A DNA stretch of 64,000 bases from Liolophura sinensis (taxonomy: Eukaryota; Mollusca; Polyplacophora; Chitonida; Chitonidae), in assembly GCF_032854445.1 (NCBI RefSeq), contig NC_088300.1:40702458-40766457 (forward strand). Direction: 5' to 3'. Positions within the stretch are counted from its first letter, which is position 1. Each line of letters opens with the position of its first letter. This document shows positions 1 through 12,951 of the stretch, piece after piece. A model generated the notes under the pieces. That model did no database searches, had not been told where the DNA came from, and was given only the letters and a program-made list of their open reading frames with translations. The position numbers and the translations under genes are program-made.

Positions 1-2261
1 GGGAATCTGTATTTATATTAAAGGCTGTACAATTTACGCTTTTGCAAGTTTCCCTTGACCAATGTTCTGGTCGATCCGGCTTCATCAAGAATTGCTTTTA
101 CAAAGCACTTTTCAACTAACTCGAAAGTTTAAAGATAGGTAAAATTATGCATATATAAAATTTGCTCAGTGAACTTTTTGTTCACTGTTAACATTAACAT
201 TTTTGTTAATATTACATAAATGTAACATTCATATAGCCATGAAAGGCGTTTTTTTTTACTTTTTGATTAGTCCAAAACTGCTTTTGTAACTTATTGATTA
301 GTGAAAAAACTCCTTTTGTAAATTGTTCCATTCATGACCTCTGCACAGGATTGATGCATCACTAAATGTAACTTTGTCGCCCTGCAGGCTTTATAATGAG
401 ACACGTGTATGGCGTTCATGGCTGAATAAAATTAGATTTTAAAATTAAATCTTATAAAGATAAGATTTTTAAATGAAATATTTAACTGATTGGTAGTATC
501 TCACTAAATATCATGTATCATGAGTTCTTATGTGCAGATTTTATTTTAAATATTTTGATAATATTTCAAAATAATATGTAAAATTATGTAGCGATTGATG
601 TGTACATGTTATATCGATAGGAGCTCGCTTAAAATAAGAGATGGCAGACAGATTTCCATGCAGTCAGCAATGCTGGATATAGATCACTGCCGATGGCGCA
701 TGCGTGTACAAGTGGTGCCAAGAGCGTTTTGCATCTGGGGCGAAAAGTTGTGTCGATGCTTGAGTTGCCACTTAGCCGTGTTTAGAACTTAGACTTTAAC
801 AGTTTACGTGAACCTGGACAAATGAGGTGTAATTTACCCTGGGTTCCTGGGTTGTGGGCAAACGCCATTTTCCAGATATTCCAAAGACGGTATTCCGTCT
901 GTACAACAGGGCTACGGCTAGATTTCTATCGCAAGTGTTTGTTAGTTTAAAGTGTATTGAGTGGCCGATATCCGAATTAAACCCTTGAGAGCAGTTAGAA
1001 GGAACTTGGCCAGCCCGCAGAAAAACGACAGGAGTGAGATGAAAGCAAATCAAGGGGCATTCTTTCATCGTCTCGATCAAACTTCTCCGTGGCCCTGCTA
1101 GCCGCCATGATGTCTGCTAGTGGTAAGCCTTGGACTGATAGCCAAATTATCCGGCAACAAGCTGCCTTTGATAATCCGGATATGCAGAGAGTATCATTTT
1201 GATAACTCCATTATGTGACGATGAGAAATGGAAGGCCCCCAGCCAGTTTGGATTGGTGTAAACGGGAGCATCGATAACGCTGCCATCTGTACTCGTTCAA
1301 ACTGAAGTAGGGGGATCAACTCGCCTTCCAGACTCGGACGAAGCATCTAGAGGTTCTCCTATAGTACTCAAGCACAGGACAAATCTCCGCTAAATCCCTA
1401 TGCTTCTAAGCTCAGAATGACCTTAATCTGACGTAATCGAGGAGAAATATGCTATGTTGAATCCCGATAAGATTTTCTTTTGTTAGGCATTGTTCTAGGT
1501 CCCATAACCTTTCCAACAGGCGTAAAGGTCATCAACACTTCCCAAGTAATGTCATCGGTAGTTGGACCATCTAGGAGGCGTACATATCCTGTGACAAGCT
1601 ATAAAACACTTTTCTAACAGTCAATACCATCACCCAACAATACGATCAAAACACAAATGTTCTTTATATAAGAGTGTCGGACGTACTGATTTTTAAATTT
1701 TCCCATACTAAGATCTTCAGGAAAAGATTCATGCGCAGTATATAAATAAGTATTGTGATTATTTAGCGGGAAGGTCTATTAAGTTTTACAGTTGGTATTC
1801 GAATGTCTTTTTGGTTCCTCTAAAGAATTATTTGGGTGTTTGGAAAGTTGATCATGAATCTTATCACGATGTGGAATATTTTTTAAACTTTTTTAATACC
1901 CCGGGTTCACACGAAGATCGAAACTTAACTGCATCCATAATGGAACTACAATCTGATGACGTCACAGGGCAATATGAATTGAAGAATCAATTCGAATACA
2001 CGAGTATATATGCTGATTGACGCAGAAAAGGGACAACCACAAAGATGATTAATGATACTACAGCCTCATAGAGCATCCTGGTGAAAGAGTGGTTGTCACG
2101 CCGGTGTGTATCATTAGCTTACGGTATATACTGTGTGTATATAGCATGATCTTCTTATGAAACGAGCGAGATTGATTCTCTAAATACTTAAAATTAATTT
2201 GTCAGTGTGTACGTTTGTGTGTATATTAAATGTGAAATTTTGTTTTACGTAATTTTGATTT
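1..2261. other. No recognised feature
   Basis: AT-rich DNA with only short open frames that lack codon bias, splice context or any familiar motif. A moderately GC-richer patch lies around 800-1400, but I see no exon in it. No SINE tail or tandem repeat was recognised. Confidence 0.5.
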
Positions 2262-2412
2262 AGTCATGATGTCAGGGGTGTATAATTTGCTATACTAGTT
2301 AAGCATTTACATGAAAAGATAGACTAAAATCCTGAAATAAACTGACCAGATGCCGTATTTCACCGGTTATGTGTGACCATTTGACAACTATCACTGTGGT
2401 CGCTGCTCTCGT
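2262..2412 (+). repeat. Dispersed repeat family, copy A
   Basis: This segment matches four other places in the window (16908, 34237, reverse at 38351 and 62011). Shared blocks in order are an AGGGG(G)CGTRTAA-type block, TTTGCTA, ATTTACATGAA, then CCGTATTTCACCGGTTA and GTGTGACCATTTGACA, ending near a GCTGCTCT block. This copy lacks the ATTCTGCTTAAACC start seen in copies B and C. No terminal inverted repeats, poly-A tail or coding capacity are visible, so its class is unknown; a non-autonomous transposon or a long SINE body are both possible. Confidence 0.7.
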
Positions 2413-4080
2413 TTTACAATCTATACTGTAGTCTTTTATATTTAGATTAAGATTTCTTGTTGATGAGCCATGTAGACAAATGTGATCTCACAAATCAGTT
2501 TCATATACGCCACTTCATCTGTGAAAGACTGCAGTGGGTTCAAAAATGTGCGATTTTAGCGTTCACGGCCCATGAGATGGTCACCACGCCCTAACGATAT
2601 ATCCCCTTGGGTGTCTATGTTGACTTATCCATTCTCACGCGATCTCTTCCCCAACTAGAGATTTATCTGTGTGGGTCGATCTTATTTAGGTCTAATAACA
2701 GAGTCGGATTCATGGAAAGTCTTCCCATAAGATGTCATAAGAGGCAATAACTGTAGGAACAGCCAGGGGTTGATTGTTACCAGATAATCAGACTGGCTTC
2801 CCACCACAGGCGGAGGCATGTGTACATTACATAGCCTTAAAACGATCACAGCTCATTGATATGAAAGCGGTGTCAGGAGGCCAAACGAAGAGGTTTAAAA
2901 AAGCTGTCAAACTTGCGAATTGTTTTATCATACCCTGCAGAGATGTGGATTACTGGCTCGTCGACGAGGTTTACCCCTGCTTCGGGCGCTAAAGCAGCTT
3001 TTGGTGATTGGGTGTTGTAATTCCGGGTCACCATAATCAGGCCTATCCCCGCTTTTGCTCCCGTACAGCCCCACGCCAATCTACCAAAATCTAACCACCG
3101 TCACGGTTTATATGTCAAATTTTGTTTACACAGTCAGTTTATATTTGTTTGTATTAAGTGATAAAGGAGTGGAATATATTTGACAGTTTTCTTTAAGTTG
3201 TGTATACCTCAGAAACGCTGTTAAAGTTTATAATTTCTGATCTTTTAAAAGTTAATTTTTGTGTTTTGTTGAACGCTGTGTGTCGAATTATGGACCTCCC
3301 GCGTTAGCTTTCAACCCAGTCTGCAGAAGACATGAACTCAGAGCCCAAGGAATGTGGCCCTCTCAGCCTATGATCATAGGTCCAGCTTCTTTTGATCATA
3401 CAGTAATAGGTGTATTGCCTGGAATAAAAAAAATACTTGCTCATGTTTAGAGACATCCACAGTGAAACTAATGAGTTGTTTGTAACGTTTGTTTACAAAA
3501 TGTTAATACCTCGTGATATGTCTATCTATGAAACAAGCTCTGTTGCTTATCTAAAGTTTTCCATGAACCCGAAACCGCAAGAAACAACACGTACTTGTGT
3601 TTCCTTTGTGTGTTTCAAATATTATAAGAATGCCTATAACTAGAAACCTTTGCTATACCATTAATACTATGTAGTGCGTCACACGATGGTTTCGTGAAGC
3701 GCATGGATAGAGGACAAACGCTAGCTCACAAAGTCACCTATAATAAGGTCGTGAATATATATACTCTTTGAGAAGTTATGTTCTGCCTCGTAATGATTGC
3801 ATAGCAGTAATGTATACCAGTTAACAGTCTCTTGGTCATCTAAAAAGATGTACTTTGCGTATAAGTTTGGTTTTTCTTTTGAACTTTGTTAAAAGCATGC
3901 TTGAAATCCTGTAATGTAAGAAAATTAGTATTTAGCCATGCAAAGACTTCCACGTCGTGTGCGTTTCAATGGCCTGTACATAACTACATATACGTTTTTT
4001 TTATTCTGTAGTGTACAAGCATCTAGGACACAACTGTAGACCTAATCATGTGGCTATGTTTTGTTGTAGTAATAAACAAA
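2413..4080. other. No recognised feature
   Basis: Intergenic DNA. Short open frames at 2774-2992 and 3259-3643 have no recognisable domains and no convincing splice sites. Confidence 0.45.
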
Positions 4081-4212
4081 ACACCAACTACCCGGCTTCA
4101 AACACATGATTGCGCTGGAACAAAACACCAACTACCAGGCTTCGAACACAGGATTGCGCTGGAACAAAACACCAACTACACGGCTTTAAACACAGGATTG
4201 TGCTGGACTTCT
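4081..4212 (+). repeat. 44-bp tandem repeat, 3 copies
   Basis: Three consecutive copies begin with ACACCAACTA at 4081, 4125 and 4169 (spacing exactly 44). Each contains GGCTTNRAACACA and ATTGNGCTGGA. The small open frame across it exists only because the unit has no stop codon. Confidence 0.85.
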
Positions 4213-4281
4213 TGGCTGCATTGTGCTTTCTGGGAGTATTGATTCACTAAACAATAACGTCAAATATACAAAGGAACAGGG

Positions 4282-4460
4282 GCCGACTCCACAAAACCAT
4301 GACTGACTTAAGTCAAAATGTGAAATAGGATAGTATAACATACTTGTGGGCCATAGGATTTAAAGTTTGGATCACCTCATCAGTGATACAATAAGGCAAA
4401 TGTGTCAAAATCTTAACTTTCAGTGGCAAAAAGTAACCGCTGTGGTGAGATTTTAAATTA
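4282..4460 (+). mobile_element. MITE relic, same family as 39411-39577
   Basis: It begins GCCGACTCCACAAAACCATG and GACTTAAGTCAAAAT, matching the left terminal repeat of the intact MITE at 39411. A second match follows in the interior (AATGTGTC..AA..CTTTCAGTGGCAAAAAGTAA-like). The right terminal repeat is not visible, so this is a truncated or decayed copy. Which transposase family mobilised it is not clear. Confidence 0.55.
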
Positions 4461-4679
4461 TATGTATATGGTCTTAAAACAGCCTAATTATAAGTTAACA
4501 TTGTGCTCATATCTAAATGTGCTTAGAGGTTGAAAACGAGCCAATTTTCCACCCTCATCGTTTTAAATGGGCTTGTTGGCATACGTCAAACTGAAATACA
4601 CTTCAGACAAACTAGCTGGTGAAAGACAATATGGCTTATTTGATATCCTGATAAGAGTGGACTAAGAGGGGTGTATACA

Positions 4680-4912
4680 CACTGGTAAGATGTCGGCTGT
4701 CTCAGGACGAGATCCTATCTACAATACATCGCCCAGGCTACACTAGATCACAGTACCCTATCCAGTTCCAAGAGTTATTAGCTCTATGGAAATCTGAAGT
4801 GCCCACGGCGACTTGATGCCGGCCCATCCCGGCGGTCCGCTTCGGAGAATCGAACCTGTGGACGGCGGAATAACGCAAGCTCTCTACCTTACGAGTCCGA
4901 GACGGCGATATC
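4680..4912 (-). mobile_element. tRNA-derived SINE-like element
   Basis: On the minus strand a tRNA-like head occupies about 4835-4912. It carries a near-perfect RNA polymerase III B box (GGTTCGATTCTCC as the reverse complement of 4844-4856) and an A-box-like GTAAGGTAGAGAGC upstream of it. Local GC content is higher than the flanks. The body beyond the head has no homologue that I recognise in the window and no target duplication was seen. A tRNA pseudogene is the alternative. Confidence 0.5.
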
Positions 4913-7900
4913 AGCAGTGACAGGGCGCAGAAACAAGCTTATAACTTGTCATATTATTTGTAGGCAAGAGCACCACTTGACCCGGTTAGAACGACTAACT
5001 TTATGTGAAGTGCCAGATACAACATGCTACATAACTGAGCCGTGTGACACGAAACGACGGCATTGCCCAAACATTAGGATGGTAGTTAATGCGCTTGTCT
5101 ACTCTGGCCGGGAAAGGTCCTCGTTCAGGTCCGCGTGGCCAATAAATCAAGCGGTTTTGCTATCAACGACACTGTGACACCTGTAACACGCGGCTCAGGT
5201 AGAAAATCGACAGTTATGTTAGGCGATTGCCTCTTTGTTTGACTTCAAATTTACCTGTTACCACATTCTGCAATACGCCTACAGCCATCTGTTTAGTTGA
5301 GTTTGCCTTATATTTGAAATTAAATACAGTTGGCTGGACGCGCTAAAACATTGAAAACCCCAGTTTTATAGGCCCCTACATCTGACTTCTGGAAGTACAG
5401 ACACAGAAAGGCAGAACTACAGACAGGGTCATATTGTAAAAGACCATAAAAACCCCGTGTGTATGTAACAGCAATGCCCTTCGTCACCATTCAACTATTA
5501 ACAATACCTTACCCAATTCATCAGTTAACCCTGTTTTCTACCGGCAGCATTAATCCAGTCATCTAATACTCAAATAGCTCAAAATATCTTTACATGCTCA
5601 AATTTCGTTTGCTTAGGTTATTTGTTTGTGTCCATTTCATTTATTGTCCTCTTAAACATTTATTTCGGTGGTATCTCAACAGGGCGTCTACTTGGATAAC
5701 AGTGTATTCTGGCTTACTCGAAGAGCACCCCGAAGGCGTCAGTCATGACGCCTCACGCAACCACATCGGAATGGCAGGCCAGTAAATGCTGATGACGCCA
5801 TGCCAACATCGTTTTTGATTGAAGTAAAAATTTAAAACCTCAGTGCACTGTGTACTTTATCGCCTCAAAATTTCAGTTTTTAATATATTTGCTCTGTGGT
5901 AACATTTGTTAAGTATTTCCAATTTTAACTCGTGAATTTCATAAATAAATCTTTAAAGGTAAAGACCTCTAAAAATCGAAGTAGGTATCACTAAATATAC
6001 CCTTTAAAACTATACATGAATATACTTTCATTTATTTTTTAGACTTTTGTGAAAAGAGTTACAGGCGCTCAAATATTTGAATTCTAAAGCGGGCTTTATG
6101 GACCATACCATAAGAAGTTAGGAAGTCTGACGTCACAGGAAATTGTTTCAACTCTAACAACGACACTGAATTTTAGAATAACTCTGTTAAGCCATGAGTG
6201 AAACATGAACTCGTGGTTTTCCGCTTACAAGATAAAAGCACTAAATAACGTTCATCTTATAGGCAGGAAACTTATTATAAAGCATGCATACTTATTAAAA
6301 TATATATTACAATACAAAATGAGGATGACAGTAATAATCTACAGCTTCTAACTCTCCATTTGTGCCATATTTGTATTTGTTTATAGGCAATTCGGACGAG
6401 TATGCACACCAAGTGGATATTAATGGACGGTAAATTGAATTCAGCTTGATGTCCCAACACATGTCTGTTGAAAAACCAAGCGGTCAATTGTTTTCTGTTA
6501 TGGACACTTCTGTGTTTTTTCTCTCTCACACGATGGTTTGGAAAAGATTACTAAACGTCTATGTAGTTTTAGGTATGGGTTAAACCATGCCAAACTTCCG
6601 CAATTCGAGCAGAAAGGCATCTGACAATTTTTTTTTTATTGTTAAGAAAGGATTTTGTATAACTAATCGATTCACAGATAACGTCTTTATAAAATTCATT
6701 AAACATTCCAGTCAGAGTGGACAGGATATGGGAAGAGCAATTGTTATCTTTATTATCATGAACACGCTTTCCGATTGGTCAGTCCGGCGTAGTCGCTCGT
6801 GATCTCCTTGACGCCAACGGCCCGTGTCAAATAAAGTCCGAAGTTGGAGGAGAGACGAAGCGGTGTGTATTAATCCGCCGGTGACACGTCTGCTCATAAT
6901 AATTCCATAATTGGTCCGTGTCGCGCCGGGGCTAAGTTCGGTTAATCGGGTAACCCTGTAAATCTTCCAGATAGAGCTGTCCATACATCGCGCCGACGCA
7001 CTCGACGACAATGATTGCGACTGGTGACTGGGCCAGGATTTATATGACAAATAGCAGCTGGACGCTAGCAGAATGAGACGGACGCGCGCACTTTGAATGT
7101 CAAACGGCAACACAATTTGTCTTCGTAAAATACTTGAAATTAAGTGAACACAAAATTAACCACGAGAATCCCAACCCAAAGAAAATATAAAATCATTTAT
7201 AACCAAAAAAAGATAAAAAATTCCCTTCATGTCCACCTTTCCTCATTTATTTAATTCGAAGTTCTCCGCACAGATCAAATAGTACTGCACTGGTCTGTAC
7301 ATAATGCAAAATATTCATTTTAGGCAAATCTTACTTGCATTGTTCTGGATTAAACAGATCCAGCAGATGCTGCATTGTGCCTTTCTCCTCATCTAGGGTT
7401 CCACAAAAGCCATCCACAGTTCAGGAAATCTCTTAAGTCACAAAAGCCAACGAATAAACTCCAAAATAAAAATTCTAAGATGATTTGTTTTTTCCATCAC
7501 ATCGGCAGTTTTACACAAGTGGAAATAGTAAAAAATATATTTACACAATTTGCCAGTCCCTCTATTCGAACCCGTAACCACATCGAGTTAAATACATAGC
7601 TAAACGATCTGAGTATCTAAATACATTCGAGACGAAAGCGGATGTTAATTTCCGTTTCCTGACCGTGTCCACTTATACCATATAGATGACCAAGGAAAAC
7701 GCCCTTGGGTCGGCTAAGTTTTTCACGTGCTACTTGTGGGGCAGAGTCCAAAAATATCAAATCGTTTAAACAATCTATCAACTAGGTCCTTAATTGACTC
7801 CTTCATTTGTCCTAAACCGGATCATGAAGCGAAAAATATGAATGGAAAGATTGAGATGCATGGACGATTTGCTATTTAATCCTTCGCATTGCATTTTCAC

Positions 7901-9312
7901 TCATGTACATCGCACACGACATGCAGGTGAACTACAGCACATTTTTCTTTCTGTTTTGATATACTAGAAAGGCGGGTATATGACAAGAAATCGCTGTGAA
8001 AAAGGGTGATATTGTTTCATCTCTGGTGCGATATGTTTAATGACAGACGATATATATTTTGGGTCTGAACGCGATACACTTTGCAGGGAGGCATAAATTA
8101 CAAAACTTGATCAGCAACATTCAGCTGTTTACAAAACTGCCGTTATTGCATCCAAAGGTTTATATTCATTTGACTAGCACCAGGGAGAAACAATTAAAAC
8201 CAAAATAAATCTTAAAATAAAAATAACATATTTAATCATTTCTTGTGTGGTCATGACTTGTTTAGCGGGAGCACACTTGCCGGTTTGAAATGGTTTTGGA
8301 GACTTGTCAAACGGAAAGTTGTCAAGCGGAAATAGAGTCTGAAAGATGTTTGCTCTTGGTGACATCGGCGACACCTTGCACACTTCGCCGACCAATTCAT
8401 AATCACCAGATATCCAGTTACATTTCCACCGCTGCTCTCTCAAGTGGTAATCCTACTACAGGCGCACACTATCCGGTGGACAACCCTATTGTGGGCTTGC
8501 TCGCTTCTACTTAATCTCCGTCACTATACTCTTAGTAGATTGACCATTAATTTGCCCACAATGAACAGCTTGCTTTTCACAGTTGCCTGAAAGCCACTTC
8601 ACGTGCGGCCCTAAAGGCTGTCGTAACAGGACCGCCCTTATTGTTCCGCTGCCAAACGATTGGCTAATATTGGGACAAGATGGTTGATATCTTGTGTCCA
8701 CTACTTGACTCCATTTGGACAAATGCGCCCAAGGGGCAGCTGTGTTTTGAGGCCTCACCCTGCCTAATGCCCAAACATTGTATCGTTTTCCTTTTCAGTT
8801 CTGTGATAGAACTTCACACATAATCAAATGGGATTCTGTCACACTGGATGTGCACTAAATACAATGTGAGGTCCGCCAAGGTGTCTATATTATTATACCA
8901 CTCTAGCCAGAGAACACTTAAGAGAAATTCTGCAAGTTTGATGAATTAAACCTGTCCATAACCTACCAAATTCGCTGAATCGGCATTTGTTAACCTTTCA
9001 AAAATCTTTTTTAGAATTAATCCGCTGTTTAACTGTATGTTTTTCCGGCGCTTAAAAATTTCCTATCTAATCAACGCTCGGATTTATACAAGTAACGGAA
9101 ACCTAGCTTGGAGACAAAACCAGAGGAAAACCACAACACCTCCCGAGATTCCTGGCTACTATTCTGACTTAAAGCCCAAGCTGGAACACCCTCAAACACA
9201 CGACATCAATGATGGTTAACAGCTAAAGATCTATCGACGATTGAAATAACATCGCTGAGGAAAAACTATATATTTAACACATTTCACAGAATTTGTATCG
9301 TTGATTTCCTCC
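4913..9312. other. No gene recognised; one GC-richer block
   Basis: Mostly AT-rich and featureless. The block 6700-7110 is GC-richer than its surroundings and open for 133 codons on the minus strand, but the translation shows no domain; it may be a conserved non-coding element upstream of hhex. A weak tRNA-like B box (reverse of 7567-7580) suggests an old SINE head near 7560-7620. Confidence 0.4.
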
Positions 9313-9419
9313 TGGCTCTGCCCGGCTCCCTCCAATTATAACGGTGAACTGTTCTCAATTACGGCATGAAACACCAAATAAATAAATAAATAAATAAATA
9401 AATACAAAAATAAATAAAC
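9313..9419 (+). mobile_element. Degraded SINE 3' end (common family)
   Basis: Matches the tail of the full-length SINE at 49878: GGCTCTGCCCGGCTCC, then a decayed middle, then TTACGGCATGAAACACCAAA followed by an (AAAT)n tail. The tRNA head is missing. Confidence 0.65.
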
Positions 9420-9759
9420 AGAATGTGTATTCATGGCCAGTATTTTGCACGGCTAAATGAGAACTGATCAAGGTAACAGATACCATTTACTACGCTCACG
9501 GTTGATCTCGGTCTATCATTGTGCTTGTGTCGGAAGGGGCATGGGTTGAGTTGTGGGGAGAGATACAGCAATGGTACTAATGCCCATTTCTGAGACAATG
9601 CTACCCACACCTACATTCGCGTGTAGGAGAATAAAGTAAACGGGCGCCAGGGTAAACAAACACGATATTAATGGCTGTTTGATAACTGCTCTGACTCGAG
9701 TTTCAAATCCTTGTCCTAACACTCTTATAAACATACTGAACATTTAAATGAACGATTTG

Positions 9760-9915
9760 GCTGGCTTCATCTCCGGCCGAACGTGGGAAGGTCTATCAGC
9801 AACCTGCCGATGGTCGTTGGTTTTCTCCGGGCTGTGCCCGGTTTCCACCCACCATAATGCTGGCCCCGTTGTATAAGTGAAATATTCTTGAGTACGGCGT
9901 AAAACACCAATCAAA

Positions 9916-9946
<31 letters not shown>

Positions 9947-9976
9947 ATGAATAGATAAATGAATAAATAAATAAAT
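9760..9976 (+). mobile_element. 5'-truncated SINE (common family)
   Basis: Starts inside the element at GCTGGCTTCATCTCCGGCCG and continues through the conserved body and tail to an AAAT/GAAT repeat tail of about 60 bp. The tRNA head is absent. GATTTG occurs on both sides (9754-9759 and about 9977-9982) and may be a short target duplication. The open frame on the opposite strand is just the repeated tail. Confidence 0.85.
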
Positions 9977-10042
9977 GATTTGTAATTTACGCCACATTGG
10001 CAAAAATTTGAACATTTATGAGAATAATGATATTTTACCACA

Positions 10043-10310
10043 CATTAGACAAAAAAAATTAGTCTGTTAATTTTAATAGAAAGTCTGTTATCTGAGTGAT
10101 GTCAAATTGTATTCTGATGTTCTAACACAATATTCTGTCATATTCAACAAAATACCCTGTAAATCTAATAGAATCTATATGTTGAATTAATAGAGGATGT
10201 GTGTTCTATTTAACAGAACAACCTGTTGCAAAAGCAGAATATATTCTAGCGTCTCTTAGACAACATAACTATTAAAAATTCTGTTAAAATTAGCACATTA
10301 TTTTTAGTGT
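10043..10310. mobile_element. MITE-like element with terminal inverted repeats
   Basis: The left end (ATTAGWCAAAAAAAATTAG then CTGTTAATTTTAATAGAA) and the reverse complement of the right end (ACTAAAAATAATGTGCTAA then TTTTAACAGAA) match imperfectly over about 35 bp. The interior carries many copies of an (A)ACAGAAT / ATTCTGT(T) motif in both orientations, as in subterminal repeats of DNA transposons. The outermost CACTA-like bases of the right end hint at the EnSpm/CACTA group, but I could not find a convincing 3-bp target duplication. Confidence 0.55.
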
Positions 10311-11689
10311 AGCAATACAACAATATTCAGGTGAATATAATTGTGTGTATTTAAGCCACATATTTTAATATTTAGGAGAATAATGGTATGTCTTTAAGCC
10401 ACATTACCCGCATTTGGATTGATAGTGGTTATTCGCCGTGTATACCCAAGAAGTTTTTTCACTTATAGGAAGACCCTTAGTTATGTTGGTGGAAGAAACC
10501 AGAATGCCTCGGGAAAAATCTGCGACCTTTGTCGTGTTTCTGTGGAACTTTCCAACAAGTGACGTACAGATTTACATATCATATTGATGGATGACGTGTG
10601 ACCTTCAACAATCTTCAACGACAGTTTTTTTACGCCGTACAAGCGGACACACAAGATTCATCGACCGATTATAGTCACAAAAGCCTCACAAGCTGTGACG
10701 GCGGGGGGTATCTACAGTTTCAGTATTTGTTCTCGTTTTTTCCTCTAATCACTAGACCAAGTCCTGCTCGCAGGAATTTCGAATATTTAGGTGAATAATT
10801 ATATGTTTTTAACCTATACAAGTAACACTGTGACCATTTAAATGAACGGTTATCGTTTTGCGGCCCATTAGCAATATTAGTCAACTTTTAACAAACAAAC
10901 GCAAACATTTAACAAATAAAAGCAAACAAAACATCAATAATTTTGGACTGACTAATTTATCATCTGACCTCTTAGAGTCATCTGATTCCATGTTTACAGC
11001 CCCTCTATTGCACATTTTCTAGTGAAATGGATAGTCTGGTTTATGCATTCATTAACTGTCCCCTCCCGCTGATTTCAATGGCAGGTCATTGACATCAGTC
11101 AATTAATCCATCGACCGATGTCTCAGATGTTAAAATGACGATCAATAAGCCCGCACAGGACCTCATATGCGCAGGCCTACAGATAACGTACCTACAGTTT
11201 TCTTTGACAATAACATTGTTTTTTCAAGTAGGATTTTCAGTGTGACGGAATAATGCTTTCGCTATCTTAGAGCGAGTACTTAAACAACTCTGTTATTCCA
11301 AGTGGATGACGCAAAAGAAAAAAAGTCAACCGGAGAAGTAATCGTATAAATGGTGTTAAATCTGGTATATTGGATATAGCCTCAGAACCGAAATCATCTG
11401 ATATAGAACACAGATTAAGGGCGGCTCTTGGCCATATATATTATCTTCTTTGAGAGGTTTGCTTAGAAATGAACAAAGATCTATCGTTCGTGACATTTTC
11501 AAGTGCCCGAATATATAAACAATTTTAAATAGAGGCTAGACTAGGCAAGATATCCAACCACTTGAAACTGTTGTCGCCTTGATTCGAACGGGTGAAAACT
11601 GTGGATGAAGCAATCTGTTATGTGTGGGTGATTTCGGGACCCCGAACCGGGTGCCTGACGAAGACTTGACCAGATTTCAGGTTCAGCAA
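10311..11689. other. No recognised feature
   Basis: Intergenic DNA upstream of hhex without recognised repeats or exons; may hold distal regulatory sequence. Confidence 0.4.
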
Positions 11690-12554
11690 CAGTCATTAAC
11701 AGATAACGGGGAATACCATCTCAATGAGGGCGTCTGTTAAGAAGATTTGACGAGACAATGCGAGGGGCGTGTCGAGCCGCCCGGAGTTGAATAACAGTTG
11801 AGTAAATATCATTGAGGGAGAGAAAGACGGCTCTTGTTAGCTCCGCCCCTGTGATCAGTGTGGATTATCATCCAATAGTTGGGAAAGCAATTAGTCTTGT
11901 ATTAAGTCGAGTCGACTGCCATCCTCGAGGGTGGTGGGTGGTCTGCTGATTAAACTTCTCATCTTATGACGATCTTTTAGTCTGGCTAAGGAAAAAGCCA
12001 TTGAGCCAAACGAAGTTCGCGGTGACTTATCTTAAGGAACAATAGTTTAAGAAATGACCATTGACTTTTCGTCCCGTCCATTGAAGCTGCGTCCCCCCTG
12101 CTGATTAAGTGAGTGCGGCTCGGTGATACCAGCAAGTATAGCGCGCCGCTCAAATGCATGTCAATTGACCCGGCCGATTTGTATATTTAATGTCTCATGG
12201 CTGCTAGTGTTTATCATAGTACTTGAGTATATTTACTGTTAATTAAGGTTGGGAAGTGTCAAGGCGAGTCATTGAGCTGGGATCAGATTGGCGGATCTTT
12301 TCTGAACTGTATGGTATAACACCGACTTCTCCGAGCTTTTAAAACCATTGACATAGCGACCCTCAACCCGAGTGCATCGTGCCATCGGCCTAACCCGGAA
12401 CAACTTAACCGCTGGAGGAAAGTCCACGCTCTACTCGCCATCCAGGGCTCAATTAGTATCAACGGCCGTGTGGAGCAAAGTGAAGAGAGGAGAAAAGTTA
12501 CAAATTTTATTTTAACACAGGGTCTGAAGTTTTATATCAGACTTTACAGAAGTA
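11690..12554 (+). promoter_or_regulatory. Putative hhex promoter and 5' UTR region
   Basis: Sequence immediately upstream of the hhex start codon is GC-richer and less repetitive than the flanks. Visible motifs are a GC box (CTCCGCCCC, 11841-11849), a CCAAT box (11872-11876), a GATA site (TTATCT, 12028-12033), two copies of CTGCTGATTAA (11943-11953 and 12098-12108) and TAATTAAG (12240-12247), which fits the published HHEX consensus YWATTAAR as I remember it. CATTGA recurs at least six times. No clear TATA box is positioned for a start site, so the transcription start is not fixed. Confidence 0.5.
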
Positions 12555-12951
12555 ATGTTACATTCGCTTACACAGCATCCGGTGATGGCAGGAGGTTTGC
12601 CTCAGATGCTAATACAGCCTTCCCTCGGGGCACCCGCACCAGGCCCTCTGCAGGGACACCACAGTGGGGTACCCTCTCACCATACCTCATTCCTAATAGA
12701 CGATATCCTGGCAAATGCATCAGGTGGGGGACAGACCCGGCCTACTCCTCTCACGCCAACATCCGTGCAGTCTACCCACGGGGTGTACAAGCCGATTGCC
12801 GTGTACGAGACGGGTACATCGCCCCTGTCCCCAAGTTATACACTACCTGGACAACTGAGTTTCCACGGGGCTCTGAGTAATCCCCTGTACTCCCTGCCTT
12901 ATCCCCGCCACGACTACGCCTTCATGGACAGACAAAACCCTTTAGGTAAAG
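12555..12951 (+). CDS. hhex: hhex exon 1 (coding part)
   Basis: Encodes residues 1-132 and the first base of codon 133. The start ATG is the first in frame after upstream frames close, and gives an N-terminus of expected length before the Eh1-like motif. The donor used here is AAAG|GTGAGA at 12951/12952, a strong consensus. A second donor, TTAG|GTAAAG at 12945/12946, lies exactly six bases earlier in the same phase and would drop residues Gly-Lys only. A second frame across this exon is open for 136 codons but is a shadow. Confidence 0.9.

Noticed and set aside
4835-4912. Functional tRNA gene on the minus strand
   Set aside because: A good B box is present but a full cloverleaf and 3' end could not be drawn; a SINE head or pseudogene fits better.
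6712-7113. 133-codon minus-strand frame as a gene
   Set aside because: No recognisable domain, no promoter or splice context. A GC-richer non-coding block explains the absence of stops.
12470-12880. 136-codon frame overlapping hhex exon 1
   Set aside because: Shadow frame: the other frame encodes the Eh1-like motif and joins in phase to the homeodomain exon.
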